From: JABCZZ01 sp964454545
GTDB lineage: Bacteria > Pseudomonadota > Alphaproteobacteria > Rickettsiales > JABCZZ01
Reading direction: 5' to 3'
DNA: 50,620 nucleotides
NCBI GenBank assembly: GCA_964454545.1
Contig: CAYVTI010000014.1
Coordinates: 1 to 50,620, forward strand
Shown: one piece after another, positions 32,193 to 41,090 of the stretch
How the letters are laid out: each line of letters begins with the position of its first letter
Numbering within the stretch: the first letter of the stretch is position 1
Made by a program: the position numbers and the translations under genes
The notes under the pieces: model-generated
What the model was told of the DNA's origin: nothing
Seen by the model: the letters and a program-made list of their open reading frames with translations, nothing else
Databases searched by the model: none

Positions 32193-33023
32193 ATGAAAGA
32201 ATTTCACTTACATCTGGTATCGGATTCGACGGGGGAAACGGTGAGTAACGTTTCGCGTGCGGCTATCGCCCAATTTGATAATGTGGAGGTAATGGAACAT
32301 ATCTGGTCGCTCATCCGGACAAAAACCCAGCTTGAGAAAGTTATCGCCGGAATAAGAGCCAATCCTGGAGTAGTAATGTATACACTGGTTGAAAAAAACT
32401 TGCGTGATGTGCTTAAGGCCGAATGCCTGAAGCTTGGAGTGCCGTGCATACCGGTGCTGGCCCAGGTTATATCCGAACTTTCCGCATATCTGGGAATTGA
32501 AAGCTCTATGCTTCCGGGAAGACAGCATGAACTCGATGAAAAATATTTCTCACGCGTGGAGGCTATTAATTTCACACTTGCTCATGATGACGGGCAAGCG
32601 GCATGGGATCTCAAAGAAGCGGATATTATTCTAGTGGGAGTGTCGCGTACTTCCAAGTCGCCTACCTGTGTCTATCTTGCCAACCGCGGATTTAAGGCCG
32701 CGAATATTCCTTATGTGAGCGGCTGCCCACTGCCGCCGGAGCTTGAAGAATTACAAAAACCGCTTATCGTCGGTCTTACTATTTCTTCTGATCGGCTGAT
32801 ACAGATACGCAAAACCCGCCTTCAGTCACTCAAGCAGGATGAAGATACCAATTATGTCGAGCCGGACAAGGTTGAAGCGGAAATCCTTGAATCCCGCCGC
32901 CTGTACCTTAAGAATAAATGGCCGGTCATTGATGTCACCAAGCGTTCAGTGGAGGAAACGGCGGCAACAATTATACAATATTTTCACGAACGCATGGAAA
33001 AACAGTTGGATGGGAATACATGA
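32193..33023 (+). CDS. Pyruvate, phosphate dikinase regulatory protein (PPSR/DUF299)
   Basis: 276-residue bifunctional kinase/pyrophosphorylase of the DUF299 family, which in characterised members switches PPDK or PEP synthetase on and off using ADP and phosphate. Seen: the N-terminal LHLVSDSTGETVSNVSRA and the P-loop-like GVSRTSKSPTCVYLANRG near residues 150-167. The ATG overlaps a DnaA-box-like site. The 3' end overlaps the next gene by 4 bp. The target dikinase is not in the window. Confidence 0.95.
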   Translation: MKEFHLHLVSDSTGETVSNVSRAAIAQFDNVEVMEHIWSLIRTKTQLEKVIAGIRANPGVVMYTLVEKNLRDVLKAECLKLGVPCIPVLAQVISELSAYLGIESSMLPGRQHELDEKYFSRVEAINFTLAHDDGQAAWDLKEADIILVGVSRTSKSPTCVYLANRGFKAANIPYVSGCPLPPELEELQKPLIVGLTISSDRLIQIRKTRLQSLKQDEDTNYVEPDKVEAEILESRRLYLKNKWPVIDVTKRSVEETAATIIQYFHERMEKQLDGNT

Positions 33024-34528
33024 AGAAAAGCGATTTGAAAAAATACGATTCCTGGCATGCTTCCGGTGAAATCCAGCATAGCGGAAGGCTTGCAGTGATT
33101 GATATCGGCTCCAATTCCATCCGGCTCGTGGTCTACGACGCAATAAAGCGCACGCCGCTCCCGCTCTTTAATGAAAAAGTATTCTGCGGGCTTGCGAAGG
33201 GTCTTGCCTTAACGGGAAAACTTAACCCGGAGGGCGTCAAGCTGGCCGAAAGCTGTATAAAGCGATTTCTGGCGCTGGTGCGCATCATGGACGTGGTGGA
33301 ACTGCAAATCATAGCGACCGCCGCCGTGCGTGATGCGGTGGATGGCGCAAAATTTGTCGAAGCGCTTGAGCAGAAATACCGGATAAACATCACGGTCATT
33401 TCCGGCAAGAAAGAGGCGCAACTGGTGGCGCTTGGCATATTCTCCTCCACCTACAAGCCTGTCGGCCTGGCTGCCGATCTGGGCGGCGGCAGCATCGAGC
33501 TTATCAGCATCGATAACGAAAATATCCGTGATCAGACGACCATACCCATAGGGCCATTGCGCCTGCTTGATATGAGCAAAGGCGAGAGGGGAAAGATAGA
33601 AAGAATAATCCACAGCGCGCTTGAGGACGAGGAATGGCTTGCGCATATGCAGCCGCCGCATTTCTATGCTGTCGGCGGTAGCTTCCGGGCGCTTGCCCAT
33701 ATGCATATGGCGCAGGAAAAATATCCTCTTGAGATAGTCCATAATTACACGGTCAAGACATCCGACATGAGGAGTTTCCTGGAAGAAATCCTGCATATGC
33801 CCGTGGATAGCCTCGCAAGAATACCGGGCGTCCCCGCCAAGCGGGTTGAGTCCCTTATTCCAGCGGCGCTTATTCTCGATCATATCTTATACCTGACCGA
33901 TCCTGTGGACGTAATTTTCAGCTCAAGCGGGATACGGGAGGGATATCTTTACGAAAAGCTTTCACCCTATGTGCGCGAAGAAGACCCCCTCATTGCCTCC
34001 TGCACCGATCTGGCCTCGCAGAACGGGCGCGTGCCGGGATATTCCCGCGAACTGTTCGCATGGATGTCTCCTTTATTCGAGGAAGAAAGCGACAGTAGGA
34101 GGCGGTTACGCTTTGCCGCCTGTATCTTAAGCGAGATAGCATGGCGCATTCACCCTGATTACCGGGCGGAATGGGCATTCCTTCGCGTCATACAATCCAC
34201 CATTACCGGACTTTCCCATCCTGAACGCATAGGGCTTGCCCTGGCGCTTTACCACCGTTACCAGTCCAAACTGAAGTTTAATCATAACACATTGGAATTA
34301 ATTAAGGAAAAAGATAAGAACTGGGCAAAGGTGGTAGGTACGGCGGCCCAACTGGCTTTCCAGCTTTCAGGCGCTATGGCGGGTAATCTGGATAACACGC
34401 CGCTTTCGGTAGAGAAAGGGACGGTAAAGGTGGAATTTAATCGCCAGTCGGCGGATCTCCAATCTGAATCCGTGCAGAAGAAAATCGAAGGATTGAACAG
34501 CAGCTATAAGGCTTTTGTGAAAGGGTAA
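33020..34528 (+). CDS. ppx: Exopolyphosphatase / guanosine pentaphosphatase (long Ppx/GppA)
   Basis: 502-residue Ppx/GppA family enzyme. Phosphate loops AVIDIGSNSIRLVVYDA (about residues 23-39) and GLAADLGGGSIELISI are present, with a C-terminal helical extension (~320-500) as in full-length alphaproteobacterial Ppx. It degrades polyphosphate or pppGpp. It overlaps the PPSR stop by 4 bp (ATGA), so the two are coupled. It is only distantly similar to the short paralogue at 20915. Confidence 0.93.
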   Translation: MKKSDLKKYDSWHASGEIQHSGRLAVIDIGSNSIRLVVYDAIKRTPLPLFNEKVFCGLAKGLALTGKLNPEGVKLAESCIKRFLALVRIMDVVELQIIATAAVRDAVDGAKFVEALEQKYRINITVISGKKEAQLVALGIFSSTYKPVGLAADLGGGSIELISIDNENIRDQTTIPIGPLRLLDMSKGERGKIERIIHSALEDEEWLAHMQPPHFYAVGGSFRALAHMHMAQEKYPLEIVHNYTVKTSDMRSFLEEILHMPVDSLARIPGVPAKRVESLIPAALILDHILYLTDPVDVIFSSSGIREGYLYEKLSPYVREEDPLIASCTDLASQNGRVPGYSRELFAWMSPLFEEESDSRRRLRFAACILSEIAWRIHPDYRAEWAFLRVIQSTITGLSHPERIGLALALYHRYQSKLKFNHNTLELIKEKDKNWAKVVGTAAQLAFQLSGAMAGNLDNTPLSVEKGTVKVEFNRQSADLQSESVQKKIEGLNSSYKAFVKG

Positions 34529-34558
34529 CCCCCTATTTCCCGCTGGCCAGATCTATAA

Positions 34559-34589
34559 TGCAATGCAGCAACATTCATGTTGCATTGCA
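34559..34589. other. Hairpin downstream of ppx
   Basis: TGCAATG and CAACA pair with TGTTGCATTGCA around a TTCA loop, with a 3-base bulge. It lies 30 bp after the ppx stop. There is no T tract, so a terminator role is uncertain. Confidence 0.4.
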
Positions 34590-34721
34590 ACATTTCAGGT
34601 GACTTTCTCGCGGATTTCTGCTATATTTTATCTATGAAGCATAATTAAGCAATTGATTCTGTCTTCACGGAAAAGGCAGAAAGGGAGCCTTTCCGAAAGC
34701 AACCTTGAAAGGACAATTTTT

Positions 34722-34967
34722 ATGGATTCTATCGTCGGCATTATCGGGTATGTGGGCATTGTATTCATGCTGCTTGGATACTTCATGTTGATCGTCGGCC
34801 AGATGAAGGTAACCGATACGAACTATATCATGCTCAATGTCATGGGCGCTTTATTCATTCTTATCACGATGCATAGCGGTGGCGCGTTGCCCATGTTCTA
34901 CACCATTGTGACCTGGCTGCTCATAAGCTTGTTCGGATTCTATAAACACCGCATATTAACCCACTAG
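34722..34967 (+). CDS. Small membrane protein, CBU_0592-like
   Basis: 81-residue protein with three hydrophobic segments (VGIIGYVGIVFMLLGYFMLI, then MLNVMGALFILITM, then IVTWLLISLFGFY), resembling the CBU_0592 family of unknown function. ATG 34722 with GAAAGGA upstream is preferred to an in-frame TTG at 34653. It is followed 24 bp later by a good terminator, so it is a single-gene transcript. Confidence 0.75.
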   Translation: MDSIVGIIGYVGIVFMLLGYFMLIVGQMKVTDTNYIMLNVMGALFILITMHSGGALPMFYTIVTWLLISLFGFYKHRILTH

Positions 34968-34991
34968 AAAATAATCAAATAAGGGTAAATT

Positions 34992-35025
34992 CCCGCTGCT
35001 ATCGCAAGGTAACGGCGGGTTTTTT
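34992..35025 (+). terminator. Rho-independent terminator
   Basis: CCCGCTG pairs with CGGCGGG (7 bp, one G-U) around a 14-base loop, directly followed by TTTTTT. It ends the small membrane protein gene and separates it from dksA. Confidence 0.85.
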
Positions 35026-35115
35026 GTTTCTGCGGCATTTTTAGATGTAAAAAGGTTGCATTTCCGGGAAGCATACTTTATAAGTCTGCGTCCTTTTTAC
35101 CAGAAACAGGAGACT

Positions 35116-35541
35116 ATGAAAATGGCCGCCAAGCTTGCAACCAACTACAAACCGTCCGAAAACGAAAAATACATGAATGCCAAGCAGCTGGAGTATTTCC
35201 GCCAGAAGCTCCTGGACTGGCGCAAGAAGCTGATTGACGAATCACGCGAGACTATCGATCACCTGAAGGAAGAAAACTGGCATGAGCCGGATATCTCGGA
35301 CCGCGCTTCGCTCGAGACTGACGCAGGCGTTGAGTTGCGCACCCGTAACCGCTACCTGAAACTCATCGAGAAAATCAACGCCGCCCTTGCCCGCATTGAA
35401 GAAGGCACCTATGGCTACTGCGAGGAAACCGGCGAGGAAATCGGTATCAAAAGGCTGGAAGCCCGCCCGATCGCGACCATGACGATAGAAGCGCAGGAAC
35501 GCCATGAAAAATTGGAAAAACAGTATGTTGACGAGGAATGA
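35116..35541 (+). CDS. dksA: RNA polymerase-binding transcription factor DksA
   Basis: 141-residue DksA. The coiled-coil (~30-90) carries the acidic tip (EPDISDRASLETDAG), and the C-terminal zinc-finger region reads YGYCEETGEEIGIKRLEARP, with one cysteine as in many alphaproteobacterial DksA proteins. It works with ppGpp on RNA polymerase during starvation. ATG 35116 follows AGGAG at a good distance; the longer frame to 35056 is not needed. Confidence 0.95.
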   Translation: MKMAAKLATNYKPSENEKYMNAKQLEYFRQKLLDWRKKLIDESRETIDHLKEENWHEPDISDRASLETDAGVELRTRNRYLKLIEKINAALARIEEGTYGYCEETGEEIGIKRLEARPIATMTIEAQERHEKLEKQYVDEE

Positions 35542-35655
35542 CACACATTCCCGCCATCTACCCTGCATTAACTTTATTTTAAGGTAATCCAAATATATTT
35601 GTAATGCGGCGTCGTATTACTTAGGTAGCGGCACTGCCTATGTATTTGGAGTTCT

Positions 35656-36876
35656 ATGAGTCGATTTAAGCTGATAATCATCTGCCTGTTACTGGTTGCA
35701 GGGACATTCTGGTATTTTCACAATACGGGCAGCGGCGAAAATAAATCGGGGAAGGGTGCGGGTAAAAGCGGAGGGCCGGTGCCGGTTTCCGTGGCAACCG
35801 CAAAAAAAGGCGATATAGAAATCTATCTGAACGGGCTTGGCAATATAACGCCGCCCAGCACGGCTACCGTGCATACGCGGGTGGATGGTCAGCTGATGCG
35901 CATCCTGTTCAGGGAAGGCCAATATGTAAGAGAGGGCGATCTGCTCGCAGAGCTTGACGCGCGTCCTTTTGAGGCGCAGCTTGAACAGGCGGAGGGCCAG
36001 CTGATGCGCGATACCGCGCTTCTTGAGGATGCCCGGATTAACCTGCAGCGCTATAAAATCCTCTTCAAGGAAGATTCCATCGCCAAACAGCAGCTTGACA
36101 CCCAGATGTCGCTGGTGAAGCAGTATGAAGGCGCGGTGACGAATGACAAAGGGCTGGTGGATAACGCGAAGCTGCAGATAATCTATACGAAAATCACCGC
36201 GCCTTTTGGCGGAAGGGTAGGGCTAAGACAGGTGGATCTTGGCAATATCGTGCATGCGTCCGATGCCAGCGGCGTAGTCGTGATAACCCAGTTGCAGCCG
36301 ATTACGGCCATATTCACCCTGCCTGAGGACGATATACCGCAGGTCAACGGCCGCATGCAGTCAAATGGCAAAATCGTTGCAGAAGCGTGGGATCGCGACA
36401 ATAAGAACAGGATAACGACCGGGACAGTCATAGCGATTGACAACCAGGTCGATCCGACGACCGGCACGGTAAAGCTCAGGGCGGAATTTGAAAACAAGGA
36501 CAATGCGCTCTTCCCCAGCCAGTTCGTGAATATCCGCTGCCACGTGGATACCAAGAAGGACGTCATACTTGTTCCCGTGTCCGCCATCCAGCATGGTTCG
36601 CCGGGCAGCTTTGTCTATCTCGTGAAGTCGGATAATACGGTGACGGTCAGGCCGGTGAAAATCGACGTGAGCGAAGGCGAGAAGGTAGCGATTGCCGGCG
36701 GGCTGAACGAGGGGGATGTGGTGGTTACCGACGGGAGCGACAATTTGCGCGAGGGCGCTAAGATAACCATACCGGAGAAATCCCCGCAGGCGGGTGCGCC
36801 ACCGTCTCTACAGGAGACTTCCAAACCTGCTGCGCCAGGGGAGGATAGCAGGCAGCATAAGCATAAAAAGAAATAG
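35656..36876 (+). CDS. RND efflux periplasmic adaptor (membrane fusion protein, MdtA-like)
   Basis: 406-residue HlyD/AcrA-family adaptor. N-terminal membrane anchor (about 4-21); lipoyl halves ATVHTRVDGQLMRILFREGQ and APFGGRVGLRQVDLGNIV flank an alpha-hairpin (~105-165); beta-barrel and membrane-proximal domains follow; the tail is Pro/Lys-rich. It connects an inner-membrane RND pump to an outer-membrane channel. Unusually, no RND transporter or TolC gene is adjacent in this window. Confidence 0.92.
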   Translation: MSRFKLIIICLLLVAGTFWYFHNTGSGENKSGKGAGKSGGPVPVSVATAKKGDIEIYLNGLGNITPPSTATVHTRVDGQLMRILFREGQYVREGDLLAELDARPFEAQLEQAEGQLMRDTALLEDARINLQRYKILFKEDSIAKQQLDTQMSLVKQYEGAVTNDKGLVDNAKLQIIYTKITAPFGGRVGLRQVDLGNIVHASDASGVVVITQLQPITAIFTLPEDDIPQVNGRMQSNGKIVAEAWDRDNKNRITTGTVIAIDNQVDPTTGTVKLRAEFENKDNALFPSQFVNIRCHVDTKKDVILVPVSAIQHGSPGSFVYLVKSDNTVTVRPVKIDVSEGEKVAIAGGLNEGDVVVTDGSDNLREGAKITIPEKSPQAGAPPSLQETSKPAAPGEDSRQHKHKKK

Positions 36877-36936
36877 GATGAGCAGTCTTGAATCTCTCCT
36901 GGTTGCATTCCCTGAAGCCTGCTGCGTAAGAAATAG

Positions 36937-36956
36937 CCCCTGGATGCAAACAGGGG
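36937..36956 (+). terminator. Possible terminator after the RND adaptor gene
   Basis: CCCCTG-GATGCAAA-CAGGGG, a 6-bp stem 61 bp after the stop. Only a short TTTT follows after a few bases, so it is weak. Confidence 0.35.
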
Positions 36957-37007
36957 ACACGAGTTTTACCGTGTGATTGGCGCCTTTTTACACAGCAAAG
37001 GGAGCGC

Positions 37008-37121
37008 ATGATGAATTTCAACATATCATCCACTATTTGTTGCGGTGCCCCGGAATATATTGTAAATAAGATATATTGTCCGGGGAAGTCTATTGAAGTT
37101 TTCTTTCTTATCCAATCCTGA
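37008..37121 (+). CDS. Possible leader peptide ORF upstream of plsC
   Basis: A 37-codon frame starting with tandem ATGs at 37008 and 37011, preceded by AAAGGGAG. It reads through the hairpin that holds the plsC ribosome site and stops at TGA 37119-37121, inside plsC. Translation could open that hairpin and couple plsC expression to the leader. The peptide has no recognisable domain. Evidence is the ribosome site and geometry only. Confidence 0.35.
   Translation: MMNFNISSTICCGAPEYIVNKIYCPGKSIEVFFLIQS
37048..37085 (+). promoter_or_regulatory. Hairpin sequestering the plsC ribosome-binding site
   Basis: CCCCGG plus AATATAT pair with ATATATT plus CCGGGG (13 bp with a 2-base bulge) around a 10-base loop. 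The 3' arm GGGG is the first part of the plsC Shine-Dalgarno GGGGAAG, so folding should hide the site. This could be a translational switch or RNA thermometer; function is inferred. Confidence 0.45.
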
Positions 37122-37722
37122 GCCGTTTTACCGTGCGTTGGCGAAATGGATATGCATCGGAATATATAATCCCCACTATACCGGTTTTGAGAAAATCCCT
37201 GAAACCGGTCCGGCTGTCCTCATAAGCAACCATGTTTCCTATATGGACGGGGTCATTATCGCCGCAGGCTGCAAGCGTCCCATCCGGTTCATCATCGACA
37301 CCCAGATTTATAACCTGCCGCTTATCCATTATTTCATGCGCTATAACCGCGCCATACCGATTGAACCGACGCGCGAAAGCGTGACAAAAGCGCTGGATGA
37401 AATCTCAAACGGGTTAAGCAATGGCGACATCATATGCATTTTCCCGGAAGGGCAGCTCACTTATACCGGAAGCCTCGGACGCTTCAAGACCGGGATCGAA
37501 TCCATTATAAAACGCAACCCCGTGCCAATATACCCGATCGCGATTAACGGGCTATGGGGGAGCATATTCAGCCGTAAATATATCGGATCATGGAAGCGGT
37601 TCATTCCCAAGAACGTTTTCCTGCAGGTGCGGGCCGTGTGCGGCGTGCCCATACCGCCTGAGCAGGTGAGCGTCAATTACCTGCAGAAATCCATTCTCCG
37701 GCTGAAATACCAGTCTATGTAG
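37093..37722 (+). CDS. plsC: 1-acyl-sn-glycerol-3-phosphate acyltransferase
   Basis: 209-residue membrane-associated acyltransferase making phosphatidic acid from lysophosphatidic acid. The catalytic NHVSYMDG (NHx4D) is at about residues 46-53 and the second motif FPEGQLTYTG near 117-126. It starts at TTG 37093, 4 bases after GGGGAAG. Length is slightly short but within the family range. It lies in the same general region as psd and pssA. Confidence 0.9.
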   Translation: MKFSFLSNPEPFYRALAKWICIGIYNPHYTGFEKIPETGPAVLISNHVSYMDGVIIAAGCKRPIRFIIDTQIYNLPLIHYFMRYNRAIPIEPTRESVTKALDEISNGLSNGDIICIFPEGQLTYTGSLGRFKTGIESIIKRNPVPIYPIAINGLWGSIFSRKYIGSWKRFIPKNVFLQVRAVCGVPIPPEQVSVNYLQKSILRLKYQSM

Positions 37723-37759
37723 TTGGCGGCGCGCAGTCTGCGCCCTGGTTGTCAGTGCT

Positions 37760-38071
37760 CTATGTAAAGGAAGAGAAAAGCTTGAATATCCCGCCCGCGA
37801 GTATGAGTTTATAGGCGATGTACGTCGCAAGGGCGGTTATCCAGGTTGCATTGAGGAAAGTGACGCCGCCTTTTGATACGTCGTCGTCATGGGTTATGGC
37901 CCAGGCGAGGAGCGAATAAATAGCCATGGCGAAATTGGCGAATATGAGCGGCCCGGAAAAATAGGTCAGGGTGGAATTGAGTGTCGCATGTTTGGGATCA
38001 ACAAAGAAGAGAATGGTATATACGAGGCCGACCAGCAGCGCGGTAAATAAAAAATAGCTGAATCGCGTCAT
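37760..38071 (-). CDS. Small membrane protein, unknown
   Basis: 103-residue protein with three predicted TM segments (FSYFLFTALLVGLVYTILFF, GPLIFANFAMAIYSLLAW, LNATWITALATYIAYKLIL). The short charged loop HDDDVSK lies between TM2 and TM3. It is 22 bp downstream of the glycosyltransferase gene stop on the same strand, so co-transcription is likely. No family recognised. Confidence 0.65.
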   Translation of the reverse strand: MTRFSYFLFTALLVGLVYTILFFVDPKHATLNSTLTYFSGPLIFANFAMAIYSLLAWAITHDDDVSKGGVTFLNATWITALATYIAYKLILAGGIFKLFSSFT

Positions 38072-38093
38072 ACAAGCCTGCCAGCTTAAATGC

Positions 38094-39242
38094 TTATGAT
38101 TTATAAATTCTTATAACTTCGTCCGTGATATTTTTCCAGTCAAATCTGCTGCCGGATATTTTTGCCCGGCGTGACATTTCTGCACGCAGGACGGCATCGG
38201 AAAGCAGGGAAATAATGGCGTCCGCGAATCCTTCTATGTTGCCGTATTCGACCAGAAACCCGGTTTTCCCGTCTCTGACAACGTAAGGAATCCCGCCTGC
38301 CTTCGTCGCTACCACAGGCACTCCGCAAGCAAGCGCTTCGCACAAGGCGATACCTTGTGATTCCTCTTCGGAATGCAGGGCAAACACCTTTGCCCGCGTA
38401 AAAAGAGCGACCAGTTTACTGCGCGCCGCATTAGTTAAGATTTTCACGCTTCCGGAAAGTCCCGCCTCCATAACCTGCCTTTCGAGGCGGTGATGATAGC
38501 GGGCGTCAGATACGACTCCCGCTATGATAAGCGTGGCTTCGGGAATGCTTTCTTTCACCCGCGCGAAGGCCGCTATGGTTTTGTGGTGCCCTTTGCGCGG
38601 GCTTATAACCCCGACGCTCAGGACGAGAAAATTATCCGGGCAACCATTTTCCGGCGTGGAGAATTCTTCCGTGAATATCCCTTGCGGGATAACGTGAATA
38701 TTTTTCCTCAATCCCACTTCGCTGGCTACATAAGGCGTATCGACAATGATGCGTGGCGCTGCGGCAAGGGAAAACCATTCCAGCCAGCGGTAAAACAAGT
38801 GGCGTGCCAGGGAGGAAAATTTTTTATCGGCATTATACCGCTGCAAGGTTTCCTTGGCGGTGATGCCGTGCAAGGTCCAGACCAGCCTTGCGTTTTGCAA
38901 GCGCAGCGCTGTGAGTAGTAACGCCTGCAGCAGCCCCGTGCCGTGCACATGGGCTACGGAGGGCCTATGGCTTTGCGCATAGCGGAGAATCCACGGCAGG
39001 TGGAGCGCGTTTAACGCGAGAAAACGGTGCCCTTTAAGGTAAAGGACTTCCATGCCGTTAACGGTAGCGGCTTTTCGTACCTGCGTGCTTCTTGTGGGGA
39101 GCGCAATGACTTTTACGTCCCGTACATCATCGTGCGCCCGCAAAGAACGCGCCAGGCCTATGACCGAAGCCTCGACGCCGCCCTTGATGACGGAAATGTC
39201 TTCCGGGAAAGCTCCTATTACCAGTACAGAAGTCATTGACAT
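38094..39242 (-). CDS. Glycosyltransferase family 4-type protein
   Basis: 382-residue GT-B fold glycosyltransferase. Seen: an N-terminal GGVEASVIGLARSL donor/acceptor loop; a mid-region VLSVGVISPRKGHHKTIAAF that starts the C-terminal domain; and the GT4 nucleotide-sugar motif, here SEEESQGIALCEALACGVPVVATKAGGIPY. Probably adds a sugar to a cell-envelope glycan or lipid; donor and acceptor are unknown. It diverges from psd. Confidence 0.88.
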   Translation of the reverse strand: MSMTSVLVIGAFPEDISVIKGGVEASVIGLARSLRAHDDVRDVKVIALPTRSTQVRKAATVNGMEVLYLKGHRFLALNALHLPWILRYAQSHRPSVAHVHGTGLLQALLLTALRLQNARLVWTLHGITAKETLQRYNADKKFSSLARHLFYRWLEWFSLAAAPRIIVDTPYVASEVGLRKNIHVIPQGIFTEEFSTPENGCPDNFLVLSVGVISPRKGHHKTIAAFARVKESIPEATLIIAGVVSDARYHHRLERQVMEAGLSGSVKILTNAARSKLVALFTRAKVFALHSEEESQGIALCEALACGVPVVATKAGGIPYVVRDGKTGFLVEYGNIEGFADAIISLLSDAVLRAEMSRRAKISGSRFDWKNITDEVIRIYKS

Positions 39243-39299
39243 TTAACTGCAAGCTTTTAAGTTTGGCAGAGACGCATCGCATATGAACCGAGGAGCGCT

Positions 39300-40016
39300 A
39301 TGCCGGAAAGAGAAGATAACATAATTCACACAATCTGCAAAACTATACCGCCCATTAATAACGAGGGTTGGAAATTCATAGCGATATTCGCGCTGGTTAC
39401 GGCGCTTTTTGGAACGTTCTCCTGTACCTTGTTCTGGGTGGGCGTGGTGCTTACATTATGGTGCGCATTTTTCTTCCGCGATCCGGTGCGCAGCGTGCCC
39501 ACGCGTTCTGGGCTGATAGTAAGTCCGGGGGACGGCATCATACAGAAGATCGTAAAGGCCGTTCCGCCTTCCGAGATGGGGCTTGGCAACGATGAACGCA
39601 CGCGGGTAAGCATTTTCCTCAATGTGTTTGACGTGCATGTCAACCGAATACCGATTGCAGGCGCCATTACTGCGCTTCATTACCATCCGGGTGCTTTTTT
39701 CAACGCGTCGCTTGACAAAGCGAGCGAAGAAAATGAGCGGCAGTATGTAACGGTAACTGCCGCCGATGGCAGGACGGTTGGGGTCGTGCAGATCGCCGGG
39801 CTGGTAGCGAGAAGGATCGTCTGCAACCTGGAGCCCGGCCAGAAAGTGGCTACGGGCGAGAGATTCGGCCTCATCCGTTTTGGCAGCCGGGTGGACGTCT
39901 ACCTGCCCGAAGGGGCTGTTCCGCTGGTGATAGTGGGGCAACGCGCCGTCGGCGGTGAGACTGTGTTTGCGGATCTTCAGTCCACGGAAGAAGTCAGAGC
40001 GGGAGTCCGGATATAA
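39300..40016 (+). CDS. psd: Phosphatidylserine decarboxylase proenzyme
   Basis: Makes phosphatidylethanolamine. 238-residue short-type proenzyme with LIRFGSRVDVYLPEG; autocleavage is expected between Gly195 and Ser196 to form the pyruvoyl group. Conserved histidines occur in NVFDVHVNRIP. N-terminal membrane segment about residues 25-58. GAGGAG precedes the ATG. It is followed 5 bp later by pssA, its pathway partner. Confidence 0.96.
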   Translation: MPEREDNIIHTICKTIPPINNEGWKFIAIFALVTALFGTFSCTLFWVGVVLTLWCAFFFRDPVRSVPTRSGLIVSPGDGIIQKIVKAVPPSEMGLGNDERTRVSIFLNVFDVHVNRIPIAGAITALHYHPGAFFNASLDKASEENERQYVTVTAADGRTVGVVQIAGLVARRIVCNLEPGQKVATGERFGLIRFGSRVDVYLPEGAVPLVIVGQRAVGGETVFADLQSTEEVRAGVRI

Positions 40017-40021
40017 AAACC

Positions 40022-40816
40022 ATGTCCACACGGCCAAGATTGAAAAAACGCAGGCTGCTGGAACTTCCTTTGAGCAGGCTGTTTCCCAACATGGTTACTA
40101 TTGCGGGATTGTGCTGCGGCCTGTCCGCCATGCGCTTTGCGCTGGATGGGAAACTGGAAACAGCGGTTACCCTGCTTGTCGCGGCGGCCATCATTGACGG
40201 CATGGACGGGCGCATCGCGAGATTTCTCAATTCAACCAGCGTTTTTGGCGCGCATCTTGATTCGCTTTCCGATTTCGTGTGTTTCGGCGTGTCGCCGGTC
40301 ATCGTGCTTTATATGTGGAAGCTCAAGGCCATGGGAGGGCTTGGCTGGGCGGTCGTGCTGTTTTTCGCGGTGTGCTGCGCGCTCCGGCTGGCACGGTTTA
40401 ATACCAACCTTGCCGACGAGACTGTGGAGCCGTGGCAAAGGAAGTTTTTCGTGGGCGTTCCTTCCCCGGCGGGCGGCATGCTTTCCCTGATGCCGCTGGT
40501 GACCAGCTTTTACGCGGATAACAGGATTTTTTCCCATCCCGCGTTCTGCGTCCTCTGGGTGATTATTGTCGCGGTTCTCATGCCCAGCCGCATACCGACT
40601 TTCGCCGCCAAGAAACTGGTGGTGCGCCACGAATGGGTCCTGCCTATCATGCTGCTCGGCGGATTTATCATCGCGCTTGTGCTCATAGAACCCTGGATTA
40701 TGTTTACGGTCTGCGGTGCGGTATATTGCATACTGATACCATTCAGCGTCCTGCGTTACCGCAGGCTTGCCTACGAAAACCAGCCGCAGCCGGCAAACAA
40801 ACCGGATACACCCTAG
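40022..40816 (+). CDS. pssA: CDP-diacylglycerol-serine O-phosphatidyltransferase
   Basis: 264-residue membrane enzyme making phosphatidylserine, the substrate of Psd. The CDP-alcohol phosphotransferase signature D-G-x2-A-R-x8-G-x3-D-x3-D is complete: Asp62, Gly63, Ala66, Arg67, Gly76, Asp80 and Asp84. Several hydrophobic segments follow. It forms an operon with psd. Confidence 0.96.
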   Translation: MSTRPRLKKRRLLELPLSRLFPNMVTIAGLCCGLSAMRFALDGKLETAVTLLVAAAIIDGMDGRIARFLNSTSVFGAHLDSLSDFVCFGVSPVIVLYMWKLKAMGGLGWAVVLFFAVCCALRLARFNTNLADETVEPWQRKFFVGVPSPAGGMLSLMPLVTSFYADNRIFSHPAFCVLWVIIVAVLMPSRIPTFAAKKLVVRHEWVLPIMLLGGFIIALVLIEPWIMFTVCGAVYCILIPFSVLRYRRLAYENQPQPANKPDTP

Positions 40817-40832
40817 ACGTTACATCTAGTCG

Positions 40833-41090
40833 TTAATCTTTGCCCCGGTTGCGGAGTTTCTTGATGATAACGACGGACAACAGCGGCAATGTCAAGCCGT
40901 TTGCGAGTATGATTGGAAGATCGCCTAGCAGCAGGCCATACACCAGCCACAGGGCTATGCCGATAAACAACGTCGCATAGGCAAGCAGGGAAATGCCCGC
41001 GGTGCTATGGGAACGCAGCACATGCAGGGCCTGCGGGATGTAACAGGCGGTCGTAAGCAGGGCGGCCATAAGGCCGATGATTTCTTTCAT
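40833..41090 (-). CDS. SemiSWEET-family transporter
   Basis: 85-residue protein with three TM helices and the PQ-loop motif (CYIPQALHVLRSHSTAGIS), the layout of bacterial SemiSWEETs, which transport sugars as dimers. Substrate unknown. It overlaps the bolA stop by 4 bp and converges on pssA. Confidence 0.85.
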   Translation of the reverse strand: MKEIIGLMAALLTTACYIPQALHVLRSHSTAGISLLAYATLFIGIALWLVYGLLLGDLPIILANGLTLPLLSVVIIKKLRNRGKD

